Shown here: positions 23,740 through 33,276 of the stretch, in pieces
Position numbering within the stretch: position 1 is the first letter of the stretch
Layout: each line of letters starts with the position of its first letter
Program-made: the position numbers and the translations under genes
Source: DATLLN01 sp963720885
GTDB lineage: Bacteria > Actinomycetota > Thermoleophilia > Gaiellales > JAICJC01
Reading direction: 5' to 3'
NCBI GenBank assembly: GCA_963720885.1
Contig: CAVRGW010000005.1
Location: forward strand, 248,001-312,000
DNA length: 64,000 nt
The notes under the pieces: model-generated
What the model was told of the DNA's origin: nothing
The model's input: only the letters and a program-made list of their open reading frames with translations
Databases searched by the model: none

Positions 23740-26195
23740 TACACCTTCTCCCGCCCTGCCGAGCGTACAGGGTCCCGACGCTGCAGGACGATCACGGCCA
23801 GCGCGAGCGCACCGACCGTGAGCACGAGCACGGCTCCCATGTCACGGAGCCACACGCCAACGCTGTGATCCCATCGCTCCCGCCCCGTGGCCGCCGAGGC
23901 GACGGCGCGCCTCGAGTTCGCCGGGAGCTCCCTGTCGACGAGTGCCGACCGCCCCGCCCCGGTGATCGCCAGGTCGACTGAGCGGATGTCGTTGAGGTCA
24001 GTGGTCGATGCCGCCGCCGCCATCGTCCACTGGGCGCTGCTGACGACGCCGACCGGGTCGAGCACGGCGCTGCGCGTCGCGAAGAACGGGACGGAGACCA
24101 CGACCTGCGCGATCAGCACCACCGGCAGCAGCGCCATCGCGCGGTCTGAGCTGCGGACGATTGCCGAGATCAGCAGCCCGACGGCCATCGCCGCCAGACC
24201 GGCAATGCCGACCACCACCACCAGTTCGATCCGTTGCCCGGACAGCACGGTGCCGGCCGGCTCGATCCGTGCCAGCCCCGAGGGATCGACGGCCGGCAGG
24301 TCCTGCCCAGACGTCGCGATCAGCGTCATCACGGTCGTCTGCAGAAGTGTCAACGGCGCCAGCAGCAGCACCTTCGACCCGACGTAGGCGAGCACCGACA
24401 GCCCCATCGCGCGCTCCCTGCGGAACACCGCCTGCTCCTTGACGATCTCGCGGATCGCGTTAGCCGTGCCCAGCCACGTCGCGCCGATCACCAGCAGCCA
24501 CAGCAGCATCGTCGCCTCGGCGCCGTGCGACGTGGACATCCGGGCGGGGCCGATACGCAGCGCAAACAGCAGTCCGAACACCGGCGCCTGGGCCGCCAGC
24601 AGGAACGTGTTGCGGCGATCGCTCCAGAGCACTTCGTAGGCGCGCCGGGTGAGCACGCCCATCTGCCGGATCGTCTCCGGCTGGCGGTGCTCCTCGGGCC
24701 GGGCCGTTTCTCCCGTAGCCGGCGCGACACCCGCCTTGCCCAGCGGGCCGGCGATATACCGTTCGTGCAGCGGTGCCTCCCGGAACAGGTCGCTCCAGCT
24801 GCGGTCGCGGTGCTCGTCGATCGCGCGGAACACCTCGCTGTACCGGTCGAAGTCGCCGTGGCTGCCGAAGTACGGCAGCACCTCGGCCGGCGGCCCGAAG
24901 AATGCGGTCGTCCCGCCGGGTGCGAGGAACAGCACGCGGTCGCAGACGTCGATGCTCTGCACGCTGTGGGTGACCACGATCACCGTCCGGCCGCCGTCGG
25001 CCAGCTCGCGCAGGAGCTGCATCAGCTGCTCCTCGTTGCCCGGATCGAGCCCGGACGTCGGCTCGTCGAGGAACAGCAGCGCCGGCCGCGTGAGCAACTC
25101 GAGAGCGACGCTGACGCGCTTGCGCTGGCCGCCCGACAGCGTATCGATGCGCGCACCGGCGCGCTCGGTCAGATTGAGCTCGGCGAGCACCTCGGCGACG
25201 CGAAGCGACCGGTCCGCGGCCGGTACGTCCGGCGGGAAGCGGAGCTTCGCGGCGTACTCCAGGGCGGTCGAGACTCGCAGCTGACGGTGCAGCACGTCCT
25301 CCTGCGGGACGTAGCCCATCCGGCTCTGCAGCTCTGCGTACGCGGCGTAGAGGTCGCGTCCGCCGTAGACAACGCTGCCGGCCGTCGCCGGGCGGGAGCC
25401 CGTCAGCGCCCCCAGCAGGGTGCTCTTGCCGGCGCCGGACGGCCCGACCACCGCGAGCAGGCTGGACGGCTCCAGCGGGAAGCTGACGTCGCTGAGGATC
25501 GTCCGCCCGCCGCCCACTGTCACGGTCACTCCCAACGCCAGCAGCCACGCGGCGCCCTGGTCGAGGTACTCGTCCAGCCGGTCGCCGGTGAACCGCAGCA
25601 CGTGAGCGCCGATGCCGATGACGTCGCCCGGGCTGAGCTCGGCGGTCGTCACCGAGCGGCCGTTGACGTACGTGCCGTTGTGACTGCCCAGGTCGCGCAG
25701 CTCCCACCGCTCGCCGGTGCCGAGCAGCTCTGCGTGCCGGCGCGAGACCTGCAGATCCTCGAGCACCAGGTCGTTGTCGGGGTCGCGCCCGATCCGCACC
25801 CGGGTCGCGACCAGCCGGTGAACACCCGAGAGCCGCCCGAGCTGCGTCACCGCCTGCGACGGCGGCCCGGTTGCGACCTCACGGACCTCGTCCAGTGCCT
25901 CGACCTCGATCGTGTCGCCCATCGCGTCGCCCAGCCGCAGCCGGACTGTGCGCCCTGGGGTGATCACCAGGCGGCCGGTCTGCTCGCCGTCCTCCAGGTA
26001 AGAGCCGTGCGTACTGCCGGCGTCGCGGAAGACCCAACCGTGTGACGAGGGCTCGAAGGTTGCATGCAACCTCGACACCGTCGCGTCTTCCAGGACAACG
26101 TCTGAAGCCGGATCACGACCGATCCGGACGATGCGTGGATCGGGAAACCGATGCTCTCGTCCACGCACGCGGATGTGGAGCTCCCCCACGCGCAT
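23739..26195 (-). CDS. ABC-2 exporter with two FHA domains (Rv1747-like)
   Basis: This 818-residue fused ABC transporter has FHA domain 1 (about 20-95, GRDPASDVVLEDATVSRLHA) and FHA domain 2 (about 125-200, SRRHAE, GSHNGTYVNG). The ATPase follows (GPSGAGKST, LSGGQRKRVSVA, LLFLDEPTSGLD, VVTHS), then six membrane helices (about 540-810). FHA domains bind phospho-threonine, so transport is presumably gated by the kinase encoded immediately downstream. In mycobacteria the homologue exports a cell-wall lipid, but the cargo here is unknown. Confidence 0.9.
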   Translation of the reverse strand: MRVGELHIRVRGREHRFPDPRIVRIGRDPASDVVLEDATVSRLHATFEPSSHGWVFRDAGSTHGSYLEDGEQTGRLVITPGRTVRLRLGDAMGDTIEVEALDEVREVATGPPSQAVTQLGRLSGVHRLVATRVRIGRDPDNDLVLEDLQVSRRHAELLGTGERWELRDLGSHNGTYVNGRSVTTAELSPGDVIGIGAHVLRFTGDRLDEYLDQGAAWLLALGVTVTVGGGRTILSDVSFPLEPSSLLAVVGPSGAGKSTLLGALTGSRPATAGSVVYGGRDLYAAYAELQSRMGYVPQEDVLHRQLRVSTALEYAAKLRFPPDVPAADRSLRVAEVLAELNLTERAGARIDTLSGGQRKRVSVALELLTRPALLFLDEPTSGLDPGNEEQLMQLLRELADGGRTVIVVTHSVQSIDVCDRVLFLAPGGTTAFFGPPAEVLPYFGSHGDFDRYSEVFRAIDEHRDRSWSDLFREAPLHERYIAGPLGKAGVAPATGETARPEEHRQPETIRQMGVLTRRAYEVLWSDRRNTFLLAAQAPVFGLLFALRIGPARMSTSHGAEATMLLWLLVIGATWLGTANAIREIVKEQAVFRRERAMGLSVLAYVGSKVLLLAPLTLLQTTVMTLIATSGQDLPAVDPSGLARIEPAGTVLSGQRIELVVVVGIAGLAAMAVGLLISAIVRSSDRAMALLPVVLIAQVVVSVPFFATRSAVLDPVGVVSSAQWTMAAAASTTDLNDIRSVDLAITGAGRSALVDRELPANSRRAVASAATGRERWDHSVGVWLRDMGAVLVLTVGALALAVIVLQRRDPVRSAGREKV

Positions 26196-26246
26196 TCAGT
26201 GCGACCGTACGCGTCCCGCGGCCGTCTGGCAAGTTGTGTAACGCGC

Positions 26247-27794
26247 TCAGCGACCCTTGGTGAGAAGTGTGCGACTGGTCGCCGACGTCTCGGTGCCCGA
26301 TCCGCCAAACGTCCACCGCAGCTGGAACGCGCCCTGCGGTGCCCGCGTAGTGATCGCCCACGCGTGTCCCTTGGCATCGATCGTCGCCCACCGGTTCGTG
26401 CGGTGCGACATGCGGATCGTCACGCTGACGGTGCCGTTCGACGCTGTGCGCTTGGTGCGCAGCGTCGTCCACCGCGACGCGTGCACGCCCTTGTAGTGCA
26501 ACGTCAGGTTCTGCGCCGCGGCGGGCGAGAGCTTGCCGTGCACATAGATGTACGTGTAGCGCGACCCGACGTGACGGCTGACGCTCGCACCGATCGACGT
26601 GTGCACCTTGGGTGCCGTTGTCTTAACGGTCACCGTGCCTGGGTCGCTGGTCAGCCCGCGGCTGTCGGTGACGCGGAACGTGAAGCTGTCGGTGCCCAGG
26701 AACCCGGTGTCGGGGACGTAGCGCACGGATGCATGGACGCCGCTGTGCGACTCGATTGCTACCGATCCGTGCTGCGGCTGCTGGCCGATGTCGAAGGTCA
26801 GCGGGCCGTTGGCGGAGGTGAACGTGTAGCAGCCGATGTCCTTGCGTACGTCGCTGCAGCCGGGCTGGCCGACGGCGACGCCGTTGCGCGCCGGAACGTC
26901 CGGTGCGAACACCTCGCCGGAGATCTCGAACGTCTTGGTGGTGCCAGCGGTGGTCGTGGTCGTCGCGTCCAGCGCCTTGGTGCCGGGGATCGTGCGCGTC
27001 ACCGTCAGGTCGTTGTTGCTCGGATCCGACTCGATGATGTACCCGTTCGGATTGACCACGCCGCGGATGCGGTACGGGCCGGGCGTGAGGCCGGTGATGT
27101 CGACCCACTGGTCGGTCGACTGCGCCGCGTACAGATCGCCGTAGTTGCGCGAGATGCCCATGTGCGTGAACGTCGCCGACGGGTCGCGCGGTGCGCACCA
27201 GGTGGTCGGGCCGACGCCCTTGTAGAACACGGGGAAGTACTTGGTCGACGACCCACCGTCCATCACCCAGCTGTCCCACATGCAGAAACCGACCTTGTCG
27301 GAGTAGCGAATCGAGCCGTCGGGCATGATCAGCGAGTACTGCGCGGCCTGCTGGAAGTGCCAGTGGTTGTGGCCCTGGCTCGGGTTGAAGATGAAGTACG
27401 CGCCGTTCGCCTGGGTCAGGTTGTGTACCTGGCCGCCGCTCGGCAGGATGTTCGGGTCGGGCATCGACGTCGGGTCGCCACCGGGCCAGATCACCTGCAT
27501 CGCGGCGCCGGTCGACGGATCCTTGTACAGGTCCATCGCCCCGCCCAGATTCTTGATCACCGCGCTGAAGCGGTACAGCTCCTTGCCGGGGACGGTGTGC
27601 GTGTCGACGTAGATCGGCGCGATGTGGCCGGTCGTCGTCGGCAGCAGCGTCACGAGGTCAGGCTCGCTCTGCGGAGCGTTGGCAACCGCCGATCCGGCGA
27701 GCACGCCGCCGCCGAGCACCACGGCAACGCCGAGCGCCCAGAAGCGGCGCAGGGCATGCGCCAGTCGAGCCACGGTCACCTCACCGCCTTCCAT
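26247..27794 (-). CDS. Secreted lysyl oxidase family protein
   Basis: The 515-residue product has a signal peptide (about residues 1-40). Its copper-site motif GHNHWHF near residue 140 is characteristic of the lysyl oxidase family (PF01186 type). The middle ends with YRIRGVVNPNGYIIESDPSNND, also family-typical. C-terminal residues 320-515 add Ig/cadherin-like beta domains. Such enzymes oxidise lysine side chains to aldehydes using copper and a lysine tyrosylquinone cofactor. The bacterial substrate is unknown. The start is ATG 27794 or GTG 27779. Confidence 0.85.
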   Translation of the reverse strand: MEGGEVTVARLAHALRRFWALGVAVVLGGGVLAGSAVANAPQSEPDLVTLLPTTTGHIAPIYVDTHTVPGKELYRFSAVIKNLGGAMDLYKDPSTGAAMQVIWPGGDPTSMPDPNILPSGGQVHNLTQANGAYFIFNPSQGHNHWHFQQAAQYSLIMPDGSIRYSDKVGFCMWDSWVMDGGSSTKYFPVFYKGVGPTTWCAPRDPSATFTHMGISRNYGDLYAAQSTDQWVDITGLTPGPYRIRGVVNPNGYIIESDPSNNDLTVTRTIPGTKALDATTTTTAGTTKTFEISGEVFAPDVPARNGVAVGQPGCSDVRKDIGCYTFTSANGPLTFDIGQQPQHGSVAIESHSGVHASVRYVPDTGFLGTDSFTFRVTDSRGLTSDPGTVTVKTTAPKVHTSIGASVSRHVGSRYTYIYVHGKLSPAAAQNLTLHYKGVHASRWTTLRTKRTASNGTVSVTIRMSHRTNRWATIDAKGHAWAITTRAPQGAFQLRWTFGGSGTETSATSRTLLTKGR

Positions 27795-27878
27795 ACTCCT
27801 GCCTGGACTGATTCGAGCGTACGGGCGATCGCCCGATCGGTCAAGCGGCCGCGATCACCCGCTATAGAGTGCGTCGCC

Positions 27879-28277
27879 ATGTCCATTAGACGTGTCGACG
27901 CGCCGGGCCTTTTCCCCGACGCTCCGTACTACTACGCGGCGGTCGCCGGCCCGGGCGACCTGGTCTTCGCTGCAGGCGCATGTCCGCTGGACGAGTCGGG
28001 TGACGTTGTCGACGGTGCGGACATCCCGGCGCAGACCCGGCGCTGCGTGGCCAATCTGCGGACTGCCCTCGAGGCGGCCGGGGCCGGCTTCGGCGACGTG
28101 CTCAAGACGACCGTCTACGTCGCCTCCGCCGAGCAGGCGGATCTCGTCTCGGCCTGGGACGTCGTGGCCGAGGCGTTCGGCGACGCCAGGCCGCCGAGCA
28201 CGCTGCTCGGGGTCTCGGTGCTGGGCTACACCGGCCAGCTGGTCGAGATCGAAGCCGTCGCGCTACGCCGCGGCTGA
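27879..28277 (+). CDS. RidA/YjgF family protein
   Basis: This 132-residue protein has the RidA fold: GDLVFAAGACPLD, QTRRCVANLRTALEAAG, VLKTTVYVAS and RPPSTLLGVSVLG. RidA members hydrolyse reactive enamine/imine intermediates made by PLP enzymes. The catalytic Arg of true RidA (near the C-terminal half) appears replaced in this subgroup, so the exact function is open. A TAGAGT box (27865-27870) ends 8 bases before the ATG. Confidence 0.88.
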   Translation: MSIRRVDAPGLFPDAPYYYAAVAGPGDLVFAAGACPLDESGDVVDGADIPAQTRRCVANLRTALEAAGAGFGDVLKTTVYVASAEQADLVSAWDVVAEAFGDARPPSTLLGVSVLGYTGQLVEIEAVALRRG

Positions 28278-28278
28278 C

Positions 28279-29022
28279 TCAGCCGACGCGGCGGGCGTAC
28301 ACCCGGTTCCAGTCGCCGACCCGCGACTCGCTGCCGGCGCTCGTCAGCAGCCGGATCCAGTAGTAGTGGTTCGCGCGCACCAACCGGCCGCTGTCGTTGT
28401 AGCCGCCCCAGTGCATCGTGTGCCGGCCGGCCGTGAAGAACCGGTGCGGCGAGTGCCGGACGATCGTGCCGTGCGGGTTCTTGACCTGGAACCACGCGCT
28501 CGCGTTCTTGCTGATCACGAAGACCAGGTTGACCTGATCGCGGAAGCCATCGTGCCTATAGGGATAGAACGGTGACGGGCCGGCGCTGACCACCCGCTGG
28601 GTGAGGTGCGCCACCACGGTCACGGGCACTGACTTGACCGTCTCGCCGGTGGCGTCGCTGCGCACCTTGAGCGTGTGCGTCCCTACCGTGGCGCCCTGCG
28701 TGAGCTCGCACTGGAGGCTGGTCTGGCCTGACTGGGTCGCGCAGGGCCCGGAGCCGCCCGTCGGTTGAATCGACGAGGCGTCGTTGTCCCAGGCCATGCT
28801 GAAGGTGGCGTCCGGCGAGTCGTCGACGCCGAGCGTGATCGTCAGCGAGATCGGCCCCTTCCATCCCGCATAGTGCGGCGAGGCGCCGGTGTTGACGTCC
28901 AGGGTGGCGGCTCCGGCGCTCCCAGCGGCCACCAGCAGCCACGCCGTGGCCAGGAGCGCCGCGACCACGCGCTGAACTGCTTGCGGGGGAACGCGTGCCA
29001 CGACTGCTTCTTGCGCAACCAT
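28279..29022 (-). CDS. Secreted protein with FlgD-Ig-like C-terminal domain
   Basis: The product has 247 residues from ATG 29022, with a signal peptide (VVAALLATAWLLVAAG). A beta-rich middle with one Cys pair follows (GPCATQ, LQCEL). The C-terminal segment matches the FlgD_ig/CHU-type pattern (FYPYRHDGFRD, WFQVKNPHGTIVR, AGRHTMHWGGYND, YYWIRL). It is probably surface-exposed or secreted. The function is unknown. A longer start at 29073 would bury the signal sequence and overlap the divergent acetyltransferase. Confidence 0.65.
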   Translation of the reverse strand: MVAQEAVVARVPPQAVQRVVAALLATAWLLVAAGSAGAATLDVNTGASPHYAGWKGPISLTITLGVDDSPDATFSMAWDNDASSIQPTGGSGPCATQSGQTSLQCELTQGATVGTHTLKVRSDATGETVKSVPVTVVAHLTQRVVSAGPSPFYPYRHDGFRDQVNLVFVISKNASAWFQVKNPHGTIVRHSPHRFFTAGRHTMHWGGYNDSGRLVRANHYYWIRLLTSAGSESRVGDWNRVYARRVG

Positions 29023-29047
29023 ACCGCATCGTGGATAGCATCTGGCG

Positions 29048-29551
29048 GTGCTCAGCACCGATCGCCTCGACATCCGCCCGTTTCAGGAGTCCGACCTCGA
29101 CGGGCTGTTCCGGATGTACGGCGACGAGGAGACGATGCGCTACTCGGGCGGGTCGGGCGGCGCTCACACGCGCGAGGAGACCGCCGCCAGCCTGGCCCGA
29201 CTGATGGCACACCAGGACGAGCACGGCTTCAGCCTGTACGCCCTGATCGACCGCGAGCGAGACGAGTTCGTGGGCGAGTGCGGGATGGTGCAGGTCGAAT
29301 TCACCGGCCCGGAGGTCGAGATCGCGTACTACATCGTCCGCGACTACTGGGGCCAGGGCTACGCCACCGAGGCCGCGCGCGCCTGCCTCCACCACGGCTT
29401 CGCCGATCTGGGGCTCGACAGGATCATCGGCCTCGCCTGGCCGGATAATCCGGCGTCGCTGCGGGTGATGGAGAAGTCCGGCATGACGTACGAGGGGATG
29501 CACACCTACTACGGGCGCGAGATGGCCCGGTACGCCGCCGAGTCGCGGTAG
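29048..29551 (+). CDS. GNAT acetyltransferase (RimJ/RimL type)
   Basis: The product has 167 residues and the pattern of GNAT family N-acetyltransferase_3: TDRLDIRPFQESDLDGLF at the start, IAYYIVRDYWGQGYATEAA for acetyl-CoA binding, and PDNPASLRVMEKSGM. It transfers acetyl to an amino group; the acceptor cannot be read from sequence. A TAGCAT box at 29036-29041 ends 6 bases before the GTG start, so it is probably leaderless. Confidence 0.9.
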   Translation: MLSTDRLDIRPFQESDLDGLFRMYGDEETMRYSGGSGGAHTREETAASLARLMAHQDEHGFSLYALIDRERDEFVGECGMVQVEFTGPEVEIAYYIVRDYWGQGYATEAARACLHHGFADLGLDRIIGLAWPDNPASLRVMEKSGMTYEGMHTYYGREMARYAAESR

Positions 29552-29883
29552 GAGGCACCGCCGGCGAGCCCGTCGCGTTGAGCAGACGGAGGTGCGGCCC
29601 GTGGGCCACCAGCGCGGGCTCCACAGTCTCCAGGGGAGACGACTCGCGGTGTGGGGCCCACGGAACCGCGCTCCGAACCCTACAGTACGAAAGTACTCCC
29701 CCGCCGCGAGAACGGCGTGGTTACGCGGCACCTGTCACGAAGCCGGCGGGTCATCGGTGGTTTGAGCGTGCCGCGGTGCGGGGTAGCGAGCAGGAGCCGA
29801 CACGAGAGAACCCGGCGGCACCAGGGCCCCGTACTCCTCCGCCAGCTCTGGTACCGCCGGGCCGTGTCAGGGGGCGGCTGCGG
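29552..29883. other. Convergent intergenic region without a recognised gene
   Basis: This region lies between two converging genes. It holds a small GAAA-tetraloop hairpin (AGTAC-GAAA-GTACT near 29686) and the long inverted repeat listed at 29811. The short open frames on both strands do not match the codon bias of the neighbours. Confidence 0.4.
29811..29861. terminator. 14 bp inverted repeat between converging genes
   Basis: CCCGGCGGCACCAG (29811-29824) pairs with CTGGTACCGCCGGG (29848-29861) at 13 of 14 positions around a 23-base loop. It probably ends the acetyltransferase and cyclase transcripts. It lacks a T run. Confidence 0.4.
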
Positions 29884-31122
29884 TCAGACGCCCGGAGGGC
29901 CGCTCTCGATGCTGCTGGTATACGTCCGCTGGGCGGCGTGTGCGAGCTGCACGTCGTGGCGGAACACGCGGGCATCCTCGAGCCGCGCGAACTCGCGCTG
30001 CTGCTCGGCCCCGACCTCGTCGATGTAGGGCACGGCGTACACGTTGTCGAGGCGGTACACGCCCCTCGTTCGCGTCCGGGAGAGCCGGCGACAACGGCCG
30101 TCCAACTCGGCAGCGGCCAGATCGACCGCCCCGTCGAGACGTACCGTCGACGCCGCGACGCGGTCGCGAAACAGGGCGACGTCCTCACGCGCGGGCCGGG
30201 CGGCGACCCGGCGCTCCGCCTCGTCGGCGAGCGCCAGCACCTCGCCGTGGGTCGCGTTGAGCTGCTCGAGCACGATCAGCTGCTCGGCGATCCGGTCGGC
30301 ACGGGCGCCGGCGAGATCGGACGAGAGCCCGTGGCGGCGCTCCGCCTCCAGGCGGCGCTCGATCCGCGATCGGTCGATGCCGGCGATGAACCCATCCGCC
30401 CGTGCGCATGCCCGGCTCGCCGTGAACAGACTGGCTGCGAGGGTGGCGAGCGGGTCCCGCACGTCGTCGTCGAGGGCCGGGAGCATCGTCCGGATCTGCC
30501 ACGCGGCCTCCTCCAGGGTCCTTGGCTTGCCCCGGAACCGGGCGCGGCTCAGCTGCTGCCGACGACCGCCGGCCTGCTCGGCGCGGAGCGGCGGGAATCC
30601 CGACGGGAGGCCGTCCGCCTGCACCTCGAAGATGCGCTCGGGATCGGCCAGTCCGGCCAGCGCGTAGCTGCCGAGGTCGTGCAGCCGCCAGCCCGCGACG
30701 CCGGCCAGCGCCCGGGTGGCGTCGGAGACCACGATCTGGCCGCCGTTCCCGGCCGAGCAGATCCTCGCGGCGCGGTTGACGTCGACGCCGACGTACGTGT
30801 CGCCGACCAGCGCCGGCTCGCCCGTATGCACACCGATCCGCACCAGGACTCGGACGTCGCCCGGCCAGACGCCGTGCGCAAGCGAGCGCTGCGCCGCCAC
30901 TGCGGCCGCCACCCCGCCGCTCGCCCGCGGGAAACACGCAAACAACTCGTCGGCGCGGCAGTCCACCTCGCTGCCGCCGTGCTTCTCGACGGCCGCGCGC
31001 AGCAGCCGCCGGACGTCGTCCAGCACGCCGCCGTAGGCGTCACCGAGCGCGCGCACGAGCCCGGTGGAGCCCTGCACGTCCGCGAACAGCAACGTGACTG
31101 TGCCGTCGGGAAGCCCGCTCAC
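29884..31122 (-). CDS. Class III adenylate/guanylate cyclase domain protein
   Basis: The 412-residue product has an N-terminal cyclase domain (residues about 8-165): metal Asp in LLFADVQGST, second Asp in the loop HGGSEVDCRADELFACF, IGVHTGEP, and DVNRAARI with the catalytic Asn and Arg. The usual Gly-Asp pair of the loop reads Ala-Asp. Residues 200-412 are a mainly helical C-terminal region without a recognised domain. It should make cAMP or cGMP, but activity needs testing because of the loop change. Confidence 0.8.
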   Translation of the reverse strand: MSGLPDGTVTLLFADVQGSTGLVRALGDAYGGVLDDVRRLLRAAVEKHGGSEVDCRADELFACFPRASGGVAAAVAAQRSLAHGVWPGDVRVLVRIGVHTGEPALVGDTYVGVDVNRAARICSAGNGGQIVVSDATRALAGVAGWRLHDLGSYALAGLADPERIFEVQADGLPSGFPPLRAEQAGGRRQQLSRARFRGKPRTLEEAAWQIRTMLPALDDDVRDPLATLAASLFTASRACARADGFIAGIDRSRIERRLEAERRHGLSSDLAGARADRIAEQLIVLEQLNATHGEVLALADEAERRVAARPAREDVALFRDRVAASTVRLDGAVDLAAAELDGRCRRLSRTRTRGVYRLDNVYAVPYIDEVGAEQQREFARLEDARVFRHDVQLAHAAQRTYTSSIESGPPGV

Positions 31123-31209
31123 TTCGCACCATCCGTCACGACCCGGATCGTACCGTCCGCGCGCAGCTCACCGCGTGGCCACCTGGGTCGTTGGTTACGC
31201 TCCGCGGGG

Positions 31210-31815
31210 ATGACGAGGCCAGCCGACCAGCCCGCCTCACGACGATCACGGGCACCGATGGTGGCCGGCATCGCGGCCGCCCTGTTCTGCGTCACTGTGG
31301 TCGGCGGCTACAAGCTCGACTGGACGTGGACCGGCTATAGCGACAACGACACGCTGTGGGACTGGCTGGGACTGTTCGTGTTGCCCGTGGTGATCGCCCT
31401 GGTGCCGATCTGGTATCGCACCCACACGCGACTTCACGTGGAGTGGATCGCCCTGACCGCGATCGTGCTGATCGGTTGGGCGGTGCTCCTGGTCGGCGGG
31501 TACGGGCTCGGCTGGGAGTGGACAGGATTCGACGGGCGGACGCTCTGGGACTGGCTGGAGCTGCTCGTGCTCCCGGCGGTGCTGGTCGTGCTGCCGATCC
31601 TCCTGACCGACGCCCGCCACGATCGCCGTTGGCACATCGGGTTCGCCATGCTCGCCGTCGTGTTTGCGGGATGCGCGCTCGGCGGGTATCTGCTGGACTG
31701 GGTCTGGACCGGGTTCGAGGGGAACACGTTCTGGGACTGGCTCCACCTCTTCCTCGTCCCGTTCGTGCTCCCGGCGGCGCTGATCTGGCTCACGCTCGAC
31801 ACGCGGAGCGGCTGA
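31210..31815 (+). CDS. Small membrane protein of three tandem repeats
   Basis: The 201-residue product is built of three copies of a unit of about 60 residues. Each copy has a helix ending in GGY.LDW.WTG(Y/F), then (T/N)(L/F)WDWL.LF(L/V)(L/V)P and a second helix. Units start near residues 17, 78 and 142. There are six membrane helices in total, and the Trp and Asp positions are strictly kept. The function is unknown. A TACGCT box (31196-31201) ends 8 bases before the ATG. Confidence 0.75.
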   Translation: MTRPADQPASRRSRAPMVAGIAAALFCVTVVGGYKLDWTWTGYSDNDTLWDWLGLFVLPVVIALVPIWYRTHTRLHVEWIALTAIVLIGWAVLLVGGYGLGWEWTGFDGRTLWDWLELLVLPAVLVVLPILLTDARHDRRWHIGFAMLAVVFAGCALGGYLLDWVWTGFEGNTFWDWLHLFLVPFVLPAALIWLTLDTRSG

Positions 31816-31851
31816 GACAGGCTGGTTCGGCGACGACGAGCTCGGCGGCCT

Positions 31852-33276
31852 TCAGGGCGTGAAACCGGGCGGCGGAGGTGAGCAGAGCGTCACCATCCGA
31901 GCCCGCATGGCTGCCAGCTGCGCGGCGTTGGCCGGATCCGCGGCGAGGTTGTTCATCTCGTAGGGATCGGAGGCCTCGTTGTACAGCTGCTCCTCGCCGG
32001 TGACGTACTTGACGTACAGCCAGCCGAGCGACCTTACCCCGCAGAAGTTCGGCACCACGTCGCCGCTGGTCGGCGACCATGTCGGGTTGTAGGCCTCGGT
32101 CAGGAAGTCCGTGCGGGCCGGCGAGCCGCCGCTCAGTTCGGGCAGCAGGCTGTGGCCCTCGACGTCGCTTGGGATCGTGACACCGGCGGCGTCGGCGAAC
32201 GTCTCGGGCCAGTCGATGTTGACCGCGATGTGCGACTCGTGGCTGCCGGGGGTGATGTGACCGTCCCAGCGCATGATCAGCGGTACGCGGAGGCTCTCGT
32301 TCCACGGCACCCGCTTGGCCTGGTATCGGTGTGAGCCGGCCGACCAGCCGTTGTCGGAGGCGAAGACGATCAGGGTGTTCGACAGCCGGCCGGTGGACTG
32401 CAGCGTGTCGACGATCCTGCCCACCGCGTCGTCCATCGCGAGCAGCGTGCGGCACCGGTTGACCATCAGCGTGTCGGACTTCGCCTGGCGGCTGGCGCTC
32501 CACTTGAGCGCGCGCACCCACGCCGGCTCGTTGGGCCCGATCACTGCGACGTTCGGCGAGCGCAGCGGCGCGAGGTCGGCGCAGGCGGTCGCGTACCGCG
32601 TCGGGGGGAACGCCGGGTCGTGCGGCGCGGGCGGCGAGAACCACAGGAAAAGCGGCTTGGTGGCCGGCGTGCCGTTGATGAAGTCGACGGACTTCTGGGC
32701 CAGCACGTCCACCGAGTAGTCGGCGTCGGTCGCGCCGTGGAACACACGCGTGCCGTTGTCGCTGGCGTACCAGTTCAGATAGCCCGAGCTGCCGACCTGG
32801 GACTGGATGTTCTCGGCGTACCAGGTGCTCCACCCCGGCGGCACCCACTTGTCCTGCGACTTGTTGTAGCCGTTCATGTACTTGCCGATCAGGGCTGCCC
32901 GGTATCCGGCGGCGCTGAACCAGATGGGCAGCGTGTGGGTCTTCTCGTAGGGGCCGGCGTGGAACGTACTGAACCCGCCGTTGGGCGGCGTGTTGTAGTA
33001 GACGCCGGTGGTGTGGCTGTAGAAGCCGGTGAGGACGCTGGTTCGGCTCGGGCAGCAGAGACTGTTCGACACGAAGCTGTTGTCGAACGTGACACCCTTG
33101 GCCTGGATCAGGTTGCGCACGTTCGGCATGTGACTCAGCTCGTCCCAACGCTGGTCGTCGGTGAGGATGAACACGACGTTGGGCGACGTGGCCGCCTGTG
33201 CGCGCTCCACGGCCTGGCCCGCAGCCGGGCCTGCCACGGCCACCATCACGCAGATGAGTCCGAACAGCCGTTTCAC
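31852..33276 (-). CDS. Secreted sulfatase (alkaline-phosphatase superfamily)
   Basis: The 474-residue product has a signal peptide (FGLICVMVAVAGPAAG). The formylglycine motif CCPSR followed by TSVLTG is intact, so the first Cys would be oxidised by a formylglycine-generating enzyme. Metal residues appear in FILTDDQRWDEL and VFASDNGWSAGSH. It hydrolyses sulfate esters outside the cell; the C-terminal part ends LYNEASDPYEMNNLAADP. The GTG start at 33276 has GGAGG 5 bases upstream, whereas a longer start at 33357 does not. Confidence 0.9.
   Translation of the reverse strand: MKRLFGLICVMVAVAGPAAGQAVERAQAATSPNVVFILTDDQRWDELSHMPNVRNLIQAKGVTFDNSFVSNSLCCPSRTSVLTGFYSHTTGVYYNTPPNGGFSTFHAGPYEKTHTLPIWFSAAGYRAALIGKYMNGYNKSQDKWVPPGWSTWYAENIQSQVGSSGYLNWYASDNGTRVFHGATDADYSVDVLAQKSVDFINGTPATKPLFLWFSPPAPHDPAFPPTRYATACADLAPLRSPNVAVIGPNEPAWVRALKWSASRQAKSDTLMVNRCRTLLAMDDAVGRIVDTLQSTGRLSNTLIVFASDNGWSAGSHRYQAKRVPWNESLRVPLIMRWDGHITPGSHESHIAVNIDWPETFADAAGVTIPSDVEGHSLLPELSGGSPARTDFLTEAYNPTWSPTSGDVVPNFCGVRSLGWLYVKYVTGEEQLYNEASDPYEMNNLAADPANAAQLAAMRARMVTLCSPPPPGFTP

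Noticed and set aside
29424..29624. 66-codon minus-strand ORF overlapping the acetyltransferase end
   Set aside because: Overlaps a well-supported gene in antisense and matches no family.
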